From Erpobdella octoculata (taxonomy: Eukaryota > Annelida > Clitellata > Hirudinida > Erpobdellidae), in the NCBI GenBank assembly GCA_963978895.1, contig OZ022238.1, positions 7,986,066-8,050,065 on the forward strand: DNA of 64,000 bases, given 5' to 3'. Below the pieces are notes generated by a model. The model was not told the origin of the DNA. It saw nothing but the letters and a program-made list of their open reading frames with translations, and did no database searches. Below, piece after piece: positions 26,957 to 40,054 of the stretch; within the stretch, counting starts at the first letter, position 1, and each line of letters begins with the position of its first letter. The position numbers were made by a program, and so were the translations under genes.

Positions 26957-29900
26957 ATGATGTATCATCTTCGATTACTGCGAAAACCGTACGAAATCAC
27001 CAAAAAGACTTGTTTGATCACTTTAGTTAAGAAGAACGCGTATTTTAATGTTCATAAAAACTTCAGTTCTCCTGCCAGTGCTGGAAAACAGCTGGATTCG
27101 TACAGCAGGGAACCTTTGCCCCATCCTCCTCTGACCCAGCTCAATTTCGAGGATACGGAAATCATTTACAAGGATCGAACAAACTTGGAACTTTTGAGAT
27201 CTCTCGTCGTATTTTGGCTCTGCTCTTTCGATGTTCTTGTGGATCATCAAGCTCAGGTCAGTATCTATTTTAGTTTGGCTTGCTATCGAAAATTCTCATA
27301 TTTACTACTTAAATAAATAACGCCGTGTGTATTAGTTAATTTATTTTAATTACCTTAAAAACCAAGCTAATATTGATTTAATAATAATAATTAGTTTTAA
27401 CTAGCTGGGTTACCCGGCGTTGCCCGGGGATTTTAAAGGCTCCCGTTTCCTTAACCGCTTGCTTTCCCGTTCCAGGTCGCTTTCTCACTCCTGGTCGCAT
27501 TTCTGCTCACGGTATGAAAAATCGTCTCCATACATTTACATAGGGACGGCAACGGTTTTTCGCCTATAACTTTTTTCTTTTTTGCAATATTAAATTTATT
27601 TTTACCCCATTATATTTCTTTTTTAAATACCTTTCCAACGATCTATAGCACAACCCCAATGCACGAACTTTTTTTTGCACTATAGTTCGGGGATCCAGCT
27701 GCGCAGCCAACTTTTCCCTCGTAGAGGTTCGGAAGAGAATGAGCCTCAATGAGCTCTATGAAATCAAAACAAAGGCATCCGGCGGCACCATAGATATCTA
27801 TGGGCGGCACTAAACAACAAACATATTTATTTAATTTAATATTTATATTTAAAACCTTTAAAACTTAAGAAAAAAAATTAAAAATATTTTGTATAATTTA
27901 ACTATAAATTTATTTTATTTTATTTTGTAGAAAAAAAAATTACTCCAACTTACTACCGCTGACCAAAATGTTTTTTGTCCATAAAACATCAACGGAGAAA
28001 CCAATTTATTTTAAATTTTACAGGAACCACCGCTTGAATAAGATACATAAGTGTGCCAAATTTCAATTAAATCTGTTCGGCCGTTTACATTTTATGTCCG
28101 AAAAAACAAACAAACATTTCATTTTTATATATAAGATAACTAAGTTATTAATCAAAATCCTGTCCAATTTTAAATTGATATAATAAATATTTTAATTTTT
28201 ACAGATTCTAGGAGTAACGAAAAGGCTCCTCGGAAAACGAATGTTCCAGAAATTAATGGAGTGGACGATATTCGGACAGTTCATGGTGTGCGACGATGAA
28301 CAGAAACTTTTGAAGCAGTTGAAGTGGCAAACGAAATTAGGAGTTTCAACGATGCTTGCCTACACAGCTCCAGAATTACATGGAAGCAAAAGGTTGCTTG
28401 TCTTTATATTTATCTCTTCATTATATTAAATATAAAAAAATGGTATGATATAGTTAATAAATTATTGTTTTGATTGATTTGCTGGTTTTAAAGCTCAACC
28501 AACGAAAAAGAAAAAAGTTGTGATGATGATGATGCTGCTTGGCACCAGCAAAACTTCGACAATGTTCTCTCCAGCATGAAAATTGCATCCATGTGCACTG
28601 GTTGTAAAAGTTTTTCTATTCCTTAAATTTTTAAAAATTAAAATTTTGTTTGAAATAAAATGATTATTAATTGATTTGTTATTAAACTATTATAATAATA
28701 TTTAATGTTTCTTTGATGCTTAAAGATTTCTCAAAAGTCTGTCCGATTGTTGCAACTAAAATAACATTTTTCACCAACTTCTCAATTCTTGTGAGTCAAC
28801 GTCTCAATTGATTGTTCTAATTTGAATAAATGTACAAAATATAAAATACTTGCGGTAAAACAAATTATTTAGTAATAAAAGAAATAACCTTACAATTAAA
28901 GAAATAACCTTACAATTAAATAAATAACTCTATAACATTTATTAAATGAAATAATAAATTATACAAATTCAAATAAATTAACTGAAATTTATTCTCCAAA
29001 GAAACTTTTAAGCGACGTTATGATCGAACAAACCAAACTCATCCAAGATGGCCACATTGAGAATTTCAAACTACCTGAAATATACAAGAACAGGTTGTTA
29101 TGTTATTCAAAAAATAATATAACATTATTTTTACATTCGCTTACATTGGGTGTTCCGCCGGCGGGACAACTGTCCCTTTGGATTCTTCTCTCTTGGACTT
29201 GTTGGTTTTTTTATGTAATATTGTAATCATCATGAACTACTTGTTGTCCAAATAAAATGAATTGAATTGAAAAAAAAACCATTTCATTTGATTATGTCGC
29301 TTAAATGATTCTTTTTGATTTTTTTTATATTAAGCATCGATTGGAAACAATACGGTTTCATTAAATTAAAAAGTAAAGGAAAAACGTGTTTTTTAACACA
29401 AACTTTGATTTTAAATAGACTCGATTTAGAAATACGAAAGATGTTCAAATTAGGTTTGTTTTTTTTAATTGAATCATGTATTGTCGTTCAATATAAAGCT
29501 ATGCTGAAATTTTCAGCTTCCTAGCTAGTAAAAAAGCTGGTGTAATTTTACTTGCAAGATTAGCGTACAGAGAAAGCCACACACACAAACAGAGATTGTT
29601 TACCTAAATAAAAGTTTGTAACAAGTAAAGATAAAAAATAATTTTTTTTAAATGTTTTTATTTGCCTCTTTATCTGAGTCAACGAACTAAAATTTTTGAA
29701 TCTAAAACAACCGTTACGCTCAATCTTGTTAATCTGGCGACTTATAAATAAACATACGTACTGTTTAATTATTTTGGACCTCTGGCGACTTATACATTAA
29801 CAACTTATTACAGTCGCTAGATGGCAGGAATTCAATTTGATTTGATTAATTTTAATTGATTTAAAGCCTAATTCATGTCGGAAACATTCAATTCATGTAT

Positions 29901-32900
29901 TGTCATCCAGAATAAAGTTTTCCTGAAAGTTTTAGAGCTCTAGGTGGTCGAAAAGTAGGCGAATTTTCGTTTCTAAGATTTGATCACCACAGACAAACAA
30001 ACAAACAGAGAGACGGGTGAAGTTAAATAAAAGCATTTAAAAATATCAAATAATGTAACAAATTGTCATCAAAACTTTTACGATGCAGAAATCAGTCCAG
30101 CCTGTTGAACAGCGCTCAGTTTCATGTGGAATTCAACCAACTCTTAAGCACCGTTAGTTGGTTCAGTGGTGGTGTGGACGTTTTAAAGAAAGATATTAAT
30201 AGAAATTTAGAAACGCAACTGACTAGTTCTGCTTTTAAATAATAACTTCTTTAAATGGAAATAAAAAAAAGCATTTTAAATAAAAATTAAAAATTAAATA
30301 ACTGAGATTGAAAAAATAAATAATCATTTGTAACAGAAAACATCAACCGGTGATAAATTTCATGGCATCAGAAAACTTCAAAAGTCAGAAATTGAAGATA
30401 TTGAAAAATTAAAACAGAAAATGGAGTTTCTTTGTGAAGTAAAATTGGCTAAAACTACTAATTTGGAAGATTCTGGAAATATTATTTTTATTAACGTAAT
30501 TATTTCGTTAATAATTATTCACGCAGGAAGCAACAAACTTAAAAGTTATCATGGCCTTTGATGCTGAGCAGACTTACTTGCAAGCAGCTATCGAGACCAT
30601 GATTCTCGACTGTCAGAGAAAGTTTAACAAGAAGCAACCGATAGTCCTCAACACGTATCAGTGCTATTTAAAGGTTTTCTTTTCTTGCTATGACTTGGAT
30701 AACTTTCTTACGTTGTTAAAGTACATATTTCAATTCATAATATCAAACAGTGATGGCCCAGCACATCTCTGCTACTTCTGAGCTAATTAGAGCTGAGATT
30801 TGTCAAATAGTTAACGCGCCTTATTTCAAATCCGGGTTCGGTTTTATTATTTTTGGAATCAGCCATGGCGTGGCTGGAAAGGAAATAATGTTTGGCAGGC
30901 TCTGATTAGAAATTGTTTATCTGTTTTGAAAAAAAAACATCAAGTCAAACATAAACATTTAAATATTTACATTTATAAATTTAAGAAAATGTCATTTAAA
31001 AGACAGATTTGCATCTAAAATATAAGGGTTTTGTGTTTTGTGAAAAAAACTTGTTTTTTACGGTTTGAGTACCAACTAAAAATTTCTTTAGTTGTTATTT
31101 AGATTTTGAATGTCAAATTTTAAGATTTAGACTAAATATTTTATTGAATTTTTAATAAATAGAAATAAAGTTTAAATTTAAAATGCAGAGAACTAGAGAA
31201 GTTGTTGAAAAACATATCAACATAGCAAAGAACGATGGTTTTTGTTTTGGTGGAAAAATTGTACGAGGAGCCTATCTAACCGAGGTTTGCAAGTTCATTT
31301 TCTCATAATGGATTTTTTAGATATATAACATGGATATTTTTGTTATACAAGACAAGTTTTTAGACTTATGATCAAAAATTTTAAATTGAATCAAAATTAA
31401 ATTTTATGCATTTGATTTGCGACTCGTATGTCGAAGGTTCGATTTCTATTTTCGTAGCCCAGATCTCCCATGATCAACTCGACTGAACCTTCCACTTTAT
31501 CTGGACTTTGTCAAATAAAAACAAACTTGGCCGCACAGTTTTCTGATTCAAAGGTTCTTAACTGTAAGCAAATAGATGCAACTTTAGCATGCAACGCAAT
31601 GACTCGCTTACGCCAAATCGTTTAAATTTATCATGTAAGTAGCTCTAACAACAAATGCTAGCTGTTTAAAACTTTTGTATCATCAACAGCTACGGATTAA
31701 CTAACAACTGAAATTTCCCCCATTACTGTCAATTTTTACTGTTACAATAATATCAGAGGTGGCTCAGATATTCGTAAATACGACACTCAAATTTTATTTA
31801 GGAACGAAAAATTGCAGCAGAGAACAACACAGTTGACCCCGTGAACACCGATTACGAAGCCACCACCTTGATGTACAAACGGGTCACAGATTTCCTACTA
31901 AACGAGGCTAAGTCTCAAGGTGAAGGACGAATGAGGCTTCTCTTTGCAACCCACAATCAGGACAGCGTCTTGGACGTCATTGAGAAGTTTCTGATTAACA
32001 ATAAAAATTTAAATTTATCTTTTAATACAGTTTTATTTTTTTATTGGTTTCATCATATCCGTGTTGCTCTTGTCGCAAACTGCGACTTGGCCTTTCGGGT
32101 TCTAACTCTTCCACCATGTTTTAATTTCTTTCAGTTTTAATTTATTAAAAAAATTGAAATCCCCTAATAATTGTTAGAGATGCACCGATACTATCGGTAT
32201 CGGTATCGGAATCGGCAATATCGGCCTTTTCCCATGTATCGGTATCGGTATCGGCATGGTGAAATTTTAAGGATCATTGGCCGATACCGATACTTTTAAT
32301 CACATAGGATTCAACCGTCGTATGCAACAAGTTGAGCTTAATTATTGCCTTCCAAGCCGCAAGTACTTTTCAGATAAAGTGCTTCCTGAAATTTATAGCA
32401 AAGTGCTCAGTAAGGTTAAGATTATTATCAAAGATTCTGAAAATATAAGTTTCCCCACTAATATATGGACTAATGTTTCAAATCACTCTTTCATCAGCTT
32501 TACAGCCCACTGCATTAACAAAAATTATGACAGAACAATTTTAGTACTACGGGTTGCACCATTCTCTGGGTCGCATAGAGCTAGCAGGTTTTGTCATGTT
32601 TTTTGCATACAATTAGTCATTTATGATGTTCTTTTTGAACAAAGGATTATAAAGGATGTCATTGCTAATTGCAAAAAAAATTGTTTGATATTTTAGTCAT
32701 TCTTCACTAGCTTGTAACAAATAAATAATTAAAGATTGAAAGTATCGGTATCGGTATCTGAATCGGAATCGGCATCGGCCTCTCTAATAACATGAGTATC
32801 GGCATCGGTATCGGCCATATTAATGGTATCGGTGCATCTCTATTAATTATACAATAAATACTAGTAGTAAAAATGTTTGAGTAAAAAACTGTGTCCCAGC

Positions 32901-34207
32901 AGTTAAAGTATAAATAGATTACCATTAATTTTACTGTTATTACAAAGATATCTTGATGTCGTTATTATAAGGTTACTACTACTACTAGTAATAATATTAT
33001 TATTAATTTTGTTTATACTTAATAATTAAATAAGCATTATATTCACCACGAAAGGCTAAAAGAGAAGAACATCGATGCAGGAAAATATGGAATTTCGTTT
33101 GCTCAACTCCATGGAACTAGAGATTTTATATCTTATACATTAGGTTAGCGAGTAGTTCCGTGTTAAATATAGCTGTTACGCCTGTTACATGTCGTGGCTT
33201 CACCGTTAGGCGTAAAAATCTAGAAAATAAAACCATTCATCTACATGCATGGTTTTATTTTGTTGAATTTTAAGCAAATTCTGGCTTGGAAAACTCCCAA
33301 TCTATCAACAAGTAAAAAATCTGCTAATCGCTCGAATCAGTCCTTATGCTCCTTTGAACTCTTGTTGAAACAATGTCCGTAGCACTGGAGTTTAAAAACT
33401 TTCTGCTAAGATTAATAAAGCAAAGTACCTACAGACTGCCAATATTGTAGTGTCTCTGTCAGTCTGTCTGTTTGACTATCATGCTGTCAGTCACGGGTAC
33501 GGGTATGTTTCTTTATTTGTCTGTCTGTTTGTTTGTTTGTTTGTTTGTTTGTTTGTTTGTGTCAATTTTTCTTTATTTGTCTGTCTGTTTGTTTGTTTGT
33601 GTGCATGTTTTTTTAATTGTCTGTCTGTTTGTGTGTATGTCCGCTGTTTTTCTATTAGCTCGAAGTTTTGACATTTTTAAACCCTGATTCGTTGTTTTTA
33701 AAATCGTGAACCTGTAGAGTTTAAAATCGTCATCTCTAAAAACGCAAAATGTCTAACTATCAACTCATCCATCTACTCATCTATCCATCTATCCCATTAT
33801 CCAAACCCACTCATTTTTATATTTAATCTTTCTTTATTATTTCAAATTTACTTGTTTATGAAAACATATACTTTTGACAATTTTCCTCAAATGACAAACC
33901 AGGTCGAGTTGTCATTCTGTCAACTGCGTCCATTCTGGGATGTTTATCACAAATATTTATTTTTTTATTATTAAAACAATTGACCAATTGTAATACTGAT
34001 GAATTAAACAAATTAAATTAAACAGGATCTCAGGGGTTTCCAGTATCAAAATTGACGCACTATTCAAACCCTCTTGATGGACTTGCATATCTCTCGAGGA
34101 GACTTCTTGAAAACAGAAGCGGTCTTCCAAGTCCAGAAATTGAAAGGAAATTACCATGGATAGAACTGAAAAGAAGACTAAAAAATAAATTTAAAATTCA
34201 AAAATGA
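26957..34207 (+). CDS. PRODH: Proline dehydrogenase, mitochondrial
   Basis: FAD-dependent oxidation of L-proline to pyrroline-5-carboxylate at the mitochondrial inner membrane. Exons: 26957-27256, 28205-28392, 28494-28600, 28726-28790, 29002-29093, a tentative 30089-30173, 30337-30438, 30527-30673, 31189-31284, 31802-31986, 33055-33143, 34026-34207; with the tentative exon the total is 1638 nt (545 residues). The ATG at 26957 starts a basic, nearly acid-free leader suited to mitochondrial import. Family motifs: NLELLRSLVVFWLCSF, FDAEQTYLQAAIE, GGKIVRGAYLTE, FATHNQDSV, FAQLHG, and near the C-terminus YLSRRLLEN, whose paired arginines bind the proline carboxylate. Introns hold a Helitron (27401-28136), retroelement tails and a hAT derivative (32175-32842). 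The gene looks intact; only the linker exon is doubtful. Confidence 0.95.
27401..28136 (-). mobile_element. Complete family B Helitron in a PRODH intron
   Basis: 736 bp. Plus strand CTAGCTGGGTTACCCGG ... ATATATAAGA between A and T, i.e. minus-strand 5' TC and 3' CTAG with a CCCGG/CCGGG hairpin close to the 3' end. No coding capacity and only a short remnant of the CGCTTTC minisatellite. Confidence 0.75.
29105..29275 (+). mobile_element. 3' tail of a LINE (5' truncated)
   Basis: Ends with AATAAAATGAATTGAATTG and A-rich sequence, in the style of CR1/Jockey tails. Only the 3' UTR is present, inside a PRODH intron. Confidence 0.45.
29360..30045 (+). repeat. Short retroposon-like repeats in PRODH intron
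   Basis: 29383-29525 matches 20135-20275. 29885-30040 is a related tail with CAGACAAACAAACAAACAGA and AAATAAAAGC, typical of RTE-derived short elements. Confidence 0.5.
32175..32842 (+). mobile_element. hAT-type element with TAGAGATGCACCGATA ends
   Basis: 668 bp bounded by TAGAGATGCACCGATA and its inverted copy TATCGGTGCATCTCTA, with TATCGG-rich subterminal repeats. It lies in the PRODH intron between 31987 and 33054 and carries a transposase remnant. Confidence 0.85.
32277..32696 (+). pseudogene. hAT (ZBED-type) transposase fragment
   Basis: 139-codon frame. LPSRKYFSDKVLPEIYSKV and ISFPTNIWTNVSNHSFISFT followed by a GSHRAS-like stretch correspond to the central part of ZBED-like hAT transposases. 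The N-terminal BED finger and C-terminal dimerisation domain are absent. Confidence 0.75.
33440..33660 (+). repeat. TGTC/TGTT tetranucleotide-rich tract
   Basis: CTGTCTGTTTGTTTGTTTG runs, in the PRODH intron before the last exon. Confidence 0.85.
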
Positions 34208-34491
34208 TTCTTGTAGAAAAAAAATTGAAAACGGTTGAGATTTATAAATCCTTTGTATTTACTTCATCGCCGGTCTTGTTTGATATCTTGCAAATCTTCG
34301 AAATTTGGAATATAGAATCGCCCCTCGTGACAAAAAAAACTATTTTTTAATTAAAAAAATTGTTAATTTATGTTTAAAAAAACGACAAATCAAACAAAAA
34401 CATATAAATTTAAAAATAAGTTGAAGTTTATAAAAAAAATTATTTGCATTAAATTTAAACAAAAAGCTGCCAAATCTGAAAATATAAAGCA

Positions 34492-34790
34492 CTAGCGGAG
34501 TACCCGCCGCTGCCCGGGTATTTTAGAAATTTTTCTCGTTTTTTTCTCTTGCTCCCGTTTCCTTCCAACCTTGTTTTCCCGCTCCCAGTCGCTTTCCCGT
34601 TTCCGCTTGCTCTCCCGTTCCCGGTCGCTTTCCCGTTCCCGGTCGCTTTCCCGTTCCCGGTCGCTTTCCCGTTCTTGGTTGCATTCCCGCTCCCGCTCGC
34701 TCTTCTGCTTCTTCTTGCTCTCCCGCTCGCTCTCCCGTCTCCGCTCGCTTTCCCGTTTCCGTTCGCTCTCCCGCTCACTATATGACCAAT
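34492..34790 (-). mobile_element. Helitron family B fragment
   Basis: CTAGCGGAGTACCCGCCGCTGCCCGGG after an A, then the CCGGTCGCTTTCCCGTTC minisatellite in several copies. The TC terminus is not found. Confidence 0.6.
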
Positions 34791-34993
34791 TTCTTCTCTA
34801 CGAAACAGTCGATAGCCATCTACTGCAAAACTCTCATACCATTTTTGGTAACTAAAAGAAAACTATTGTTACATTTTAGTATGCATTGAAAGTAAATGTA
34901 ATAGCGCCTCAATTTTCGGCATCTAACAAATTATTCCCGAATATTCGTCAGCTAATCTGTATATGATGCGTATCTCCAAAAAGGTCGCTCTCT

Positions 34994-35176
34994 GTGCTTC
35001 GCCGTATGAAGACACGTCTCCGAAGCACCATGGGCAAAGATAGGCTGGCAAGACCAACAATGATGACATTGCACTATTCTGAGACAAAAAACTGGAAAAT
35101 TGCCAGCATTGTCAAACGATTCGTTCAGGCAAATTCCAAACGTCTTTTTTGCCAGTCTATTTTGTTAGATGACTGA
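34994..35176 (+). pseudogene. hAT-like (zinc-finger MYM/TTF type) transposase tail
   Basis: The frame containing LRRMKTRLRSTMGKDRLARP and an SIVKRFVQANSKRLF-like end resembles the C-terminal end of hAT-related transposases domesticated in ZMYM proteins. A short relic. Confidence 0.55.
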
Positions 35177-35853
35177 CTCAATTGTATGTTAGCATAATAA
35201 AAATCGCGTCTCATGAGTTAATTAATATTTTTAAAAATTGTTATGTGTGCCCCAAAATTTAATCTTTTCTACGTGGCTGTCTCAAACTTTTAGTGTTATG
35301 GTTAACCCCCCCTCCCTCCCCCTGAAGAAAAAGCTGTATCCGCCCCTGCTCTCCGTAGGGCATGTAAAAGATCAGCGCCGCTGAGCTCTATAGAAGGCGC
35401 TCTATAACTATCGACATTTCATTTTATTATATTTTTCATAAAAAGCAATAGAAAAAATAACATTGATTGGAAAAATTCACCAAGAACAATTGCCATTTAA
35501 TTCGTTTTTTTGCAGAAAGTTGGTGAAGTTAGCCGCTCAACACTACTTAAATTATAATTTTTAAAACTTTACATTTTGAAATTGACATTGCTCTCTTACA
35601 TTTATTTCACTGAAATGTTGCTTCTATGTTTATTGTTTACAACCGCCAATTATCGGCGCTTTAATAATATAACAGCAAAGTGAAATATTGTTATAAAATT
35701 TATAATATAAATAAATTGTCGTAAGGTATTTATTCTGAGATTTGTAATTTTTTTCAATTGAGCTTGGTGCTTCCAGTAATCTAGATAATTTTTTGCTTTA
35801 GTTTATAGGTAGAATAAATTATTTTTGCTTTATTAATTTTATTCTGTTATTTA

Positions 35854-35894
<41 letters not shown>

Positions 35895-36107
35895 TAATTC
35901 AAAGCTTTCCTCAATTTTTTTGGTTGAACCTCATTTTTAGGACTTTTTCAAGTTATTTGAAATGGAATAAATCTCCAATGTGGCTGATTTCTGTATTAAT
36001 GCTATATTATTATATATATATATATATTTATTTTATCTTCTGCAGATTAAACTAATTCTGGATTTTGCCATTTATTTCTGGAAGTGTAGTACTAATTTTC
36101 TTCTGTA
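35177..36107. other. Upstream region of MRGBP; no gene seen
   Basis: Contains CTGTATCCGCCCCTGCT at about 35334-35350 (DNA-transposon terminus-like) and (TA)n tracts at 35863-35890 and 36010-36027. The MRGBP promoter should lie here, but no element can be singled out. Confidence 0.4.
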
Positions 36108-37493
36108 ATGACCAGCAATGAAGTAGATCTGGAAAAGCAAGAGTTGATGAAGTCATTATGGAATATAGAAATGCAAGTTAGCCTTTTCCATGCAATGCAT
36201 GATCACAAACCTGTTGGTAAGTTGCTAAAATTTTGGTTTTCTATCAGCCTGTGTTGTTTCTAAAGGAATATTGATTTGCAATTTTAAGCTTAAGAAAAAA
36301 TTGCTATTTGTTATAATTCTTATGAATATATTTAAATCCCTTATTTATATTAACATATTAACTTCACTGCCGGTCTTGCTTGAATGTTTGCAAACTTTGA
36401 AAGTGAAAATTAATTAACATCCCGTGATCCAATTGAACTGAAATTTGAAATATAGACTCACTCCTCATGACAATGCATTCTGTTAAAGTTTAAAACTTTC
36501 TTGAAAAACAATTTTGGTTAAAAAGAATAATTATCTATGGTTTGAAAAAAAAAACAAATCAAATAAAATTAAATAAATTTTACATAGATAAATTAAAAAA
36601 AAATGTAATTTTAAAAGAAATTTTTTGGTAATAAATGAATGGCTGGCAAATCCTGATTTGTGAAAAACCCTGTTTTTATATGGCTTACTTGTTTTTACTA
36701 AGGTTCGGTAGAGTAATAATATAATATTTGGATTTCTTGGTAAGTTTCCCTAGTTGATGAGTCATTGTCTTGTTTTATTTCTAATGTTTTATGTATTCAA
36801 ATTTAAGGAATCAACAAGCATTTTCAGATGGCATTTATTCGAGACAAAGTTAACAGCTCGAGTAACAAAAAAGTTTGTACTAAAGAAATTTGGGATTACC
36901 TTGGAACCTTGTATGATATCAATGCATTGGTTAGTACTTGTCAATTGATTCATGTCAGTTGCTTTGAAATTTTTGTGATATTTTAATCATTTTAATATGA
37001 AGCTAAAAATATGAGAAAGCTCATCATTCCTGTTATTCACCCAGTCCAAAAAAGCTCCTATATCTTACCCCATTAGTTTTTTTTCTTAGCCCTGTCATAG
37101 CCATTGATTCTAATTTTTCATTTCATGTTTATGTTATCTGTTTTAATTTAGAATGACTCAGAACGCTTGCCAATATTGGACAAAGAAGTAGAATTTGAGT
37201 TGCCAACAGATCGAGATGGTTTTAAAGATCTTCTGTCTCGTGATTATCCTCGCGTGCAATTCTCTAAAGCGTCTTCTCAGATTTCTGCATCGTCGTCATC
37301 TTCTTCTCTTTTTGACTCTAAGTTAGCCGAATCAACGGAAAAGAAGGAGAGTGAGCAGAAGCATGACATTGCAACTGAAGAGCCAGTAAAGTCAGAGCAA
37401 AGGAAGAGGACACGGCACAGCGTCCAGGGTTCAGCTAGCACAGAATCCCACTCAGGCACACCTCAGAGTGGAAAAAGAAGCAGAAGGATTTAA
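36108..37493 (+). CDS. MRGBP: MRG-binding protein, NuA4/TIP60 complex subunit (EAF7 family)
   Basis: Nuclear subunit of the NuA4/TIP60 histone H4/H2A acetyltransferase, binding MRG15/MRGX. Three exons (36108-36216, 36808-36929, 37152-37493) total 573 nt (190 residues and stop) with matching phases. The EAF7 domain is clear: VSLFHAMHDHKPVGINKHFQ, then MAFIRDKVNSSSNKKVCTKE and IWDYLGTLYDINALNDSE. The remaining C-terminal part is a Ser-rich, Glu/Lys-rich tail ending KRSRRI, like the nuclear basic tail of vertebrate MRGBP. Length is close to the human protein (about 200). No defects seen. Confidence 0.95.
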
Positions 37494-37819
37494 TAAATTT
37501 GAGGATTGTGGCAGTAAAATGTAACATTTATTAATAGTTTTTCTATTCATCTAATATTAGGTTGTTTGTAAATTTAAAAAAAACATGTGTCTACTTCTGT
37601 TTAATAAATGAATTTTATCGAAGATCAGAAAATCGATGTGGAATAATGTGAAAAAAAAAGTAACTGCGTTGTTTGTTTTTTGTATGGGCGTGTTATGTTG
37701 AAAATTGCGAAAGTCCGCGCAGAGCCTGAAACGCTGTATGAAAACAGTGCTAACTAGTGCTTAGTGAGGCTTTGTCAGATGCGTATTTAATTATTCACCG
37801 AATAATTTGCATTATAACA

Positions 37820-39252
37820 ATGAGTAATGTAAATAAAGTGTTAGGTCTGCTCAGTGAATTAAATTTAAAAGATTCACTTTCGCCATCTCATCTGGTCGCT
37901 TACCTGTTGCTATGCAGGGGGGCGAATACTAATCGTTTGTTTGATTATAGTTCCGACGTCGGTGGTAAAGGTAATGTAGGAAAGTTAAGTGTGCTGCACT
38001 GGATATATTGACACTTTACAGTTTACACGAATTAGCCTTGCAAACATACTGGAGTTGCTTTCTTGTTGTAGAAGTTGCATCGACGAGCCTGACTCCGATG
38101 CAGGTTCGTACAATCACGACGGGTTTGCGACGAATGATTATTCAAGGAATTTTTAAAATTGTTTATTTTGCAGCTAGCAAAAATGAAAGCAAAGAACCGT
38201 GCGAATACATAAACGTTAGCGTCGCAAACGTTGAAGATGATGGCCAGCAGTTTCATCGTGACCAAGTAGGACTTATTTTGAAATGATTTTTTGGTTTTGC
38301 TTTTATTAACGTTCAGAGATTTATATTAGTTTCAGAGAGAATCTACAGATGGCAGACAAATCTCTTATTTTCCTTCTGGAATCAAAACAAACAGTAATTA
38401 GCTGCACCAATGGACCTTCTGCCTTTCTTTCAGAATATTTGTTTGAATGCATTTATTATAATTTCAGATAGAAGTCTTTCTTTTTACAACCCTGGGTTTG
38501 AATCAAGTGAAACTATGGATGAAAATCATGCAAAGCATGACTTAACAGCAGATGTTTGTGATGCTAAATTGTGTAATTTTAACTCTGACATTCCACTAAA
38601 TCAAGTGAATTTTTCTAACACCATCTGTGTGCCAGAATTATTTCCATACTTTAACAGCAAAGCAGTAAGTATATTTTTTACCAATGCTTTTATTAACTCG
38701 TCGTCTCTGTTTCTCTGTCTGTCTGTTTGTTTCTCTGTCTGTTTCAAATCTTGCAATCAATTTTTGAGTCACTTCCTGATGATAGATTTTTTTCAAATTT
38801 TGCATACATGCTCAAAATAGAAGACAATGCAATATTCAATTATTAGTTTTACAATAAGTCAATTAATTTAGTTAATTTTAATTAATTTCGATATTTCGAT
38901 ATAATTAAGATATTTCGACTTTAATATAAAATAAAAGAGTAATATAAGAAAAAATTGATTGCAAAATTTGTGTTTTAATTACATATAAGAGCATTGGTTT
39001 TAAAAATTCGTTTTTAATTTACTTGTTTACCTGATTGGTACATTAAAATGAAACATTAACATTTTTTGATAGTCAAACGTAGAAACATTTCACAGAAGCT
39101 ATAGGCTAGATAAAATAGTTGCTTCAGCAATTGCTGTTCATCAGAGTAAAGAGAAAGATGTCCTGCCTCAAGATTATGCTGGAAGTCGTCAATCGATTGA
39201 AGAATCAGTGAAGAATATTGGTATTGTTTTTCAAGAAAGAACAACATTCTGA
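37820..39252 (+). CDS. Six-exon protein of unknown function
   Basis: Proposed exons 37820-37983, 38072-38103, 38174-38265, 38336-38393, 38468-38664 and 39073-39252 sum to 723 nt (240 residues and stop) with consistent phases. The protein begins MSNVNKVLGLLSELNLKDSL with short hydrophobic helices, then an acidic, Ser/Asn-rich middle (SCIDEPDSDA), and ends SIEESVKNIGIVFQERTTF. No signal peptide or membrane segment is evident and I do not recognise a family. An alternative reading merges exons 2-3 without an intron. Intron 5 holds repeat R1 copy 3. It starts about 330 bp after the MRGBP stop on the same strand. Confidence 0.6.
38677..39027 (-). repeat. Dispersed repeat R1, copy 3 (intronic)
   Basis: Nearly the same sequence as 25824-26150, including the CTGTCTGTCTGTTTGTTTCT run; begins 12 bp after a splice donor. 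Confidence 0.85.
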
Positions 39253-39399
39253 TTATTATGTACAATCTGTACAGTTATGTTTTCTAACCTTGTACTGGTC
39301 AATATATGCAAGCATTTTAGCTAGTGTCGACTTCATTTAATATATTTTTAGGAAATATTATTATAACTCTGTTTTCCATACTATGTTCTATCATACTAT

Positions 39400-39600
39400 T
39401 TTGGTATTTGTTTCCTCATATAATTATTGCACAACACTCACCACAGTGATCTCTTATTTTAGTTAACTAGTTATATGATCCCTCAGGGATATCTTTCCTC
39501 CCATAATTATTGCGCCACACTCACCACATATATATGATTTCTTATTTTAGTTAACTAGTTATAATCAGACAGGGATATTTTTCCTTAAAGAGTGTGGAAT
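39400..39600. repeat. Imperfect ~90-bp tandem duplication
   Basis: ATAATTATTGCACAACACTC ... TTATTTTAGTTAACTAGTTAT occurs twice (from about 39420 and 39500) with small differences. Confidence 0.7.
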
Positions 39601-40054
39601 AGTGGAATAAACTTCACCAACCGAAAAAGGTTTTGGGTAGGTAAAAAATAAAAACAGATATGCATATTATTAAAGATTGATGAGTGGAGTTTGAAATATA
39701 TGATCAATCAAATTGACTTATGTATATGCTGTGGCGTTGCTATTAGACAGTGAGGATCGCACTGGCCACATGGGGTGACATCAAAATTCAAAAACTATTG
39801 CTACGAATCTTTGTAACTACGAAATTTTTCTTATGTAGAAAAGTTGACTCTATTTTACCTCCTTCGGTCATCGATTTTTTTCGAGGTCCGAATGGTAAAG
39901 TAAGTCGTGAATGGGCGACACCATGAGTAACGCACTGAGTAAACAATAATGATATCAATAAAATTTGATTAGAAGTTTAGAATTTCCAGTTGCTAACCTT
40001 GTTGCCCAGATTCAGAGGCGCCAGGAGAACCACGTAGGGAGTTAAATGCCACCC

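Noticed and set aside
31410..31470. tRNA-like B-box (AAGGTTCGATTTC), and similar at 26500 and 30830
   Set aside because: I could not build a cloverleaf with an A box and acceptor stem; more likely tRNA-derived retroposon remnants or chance.
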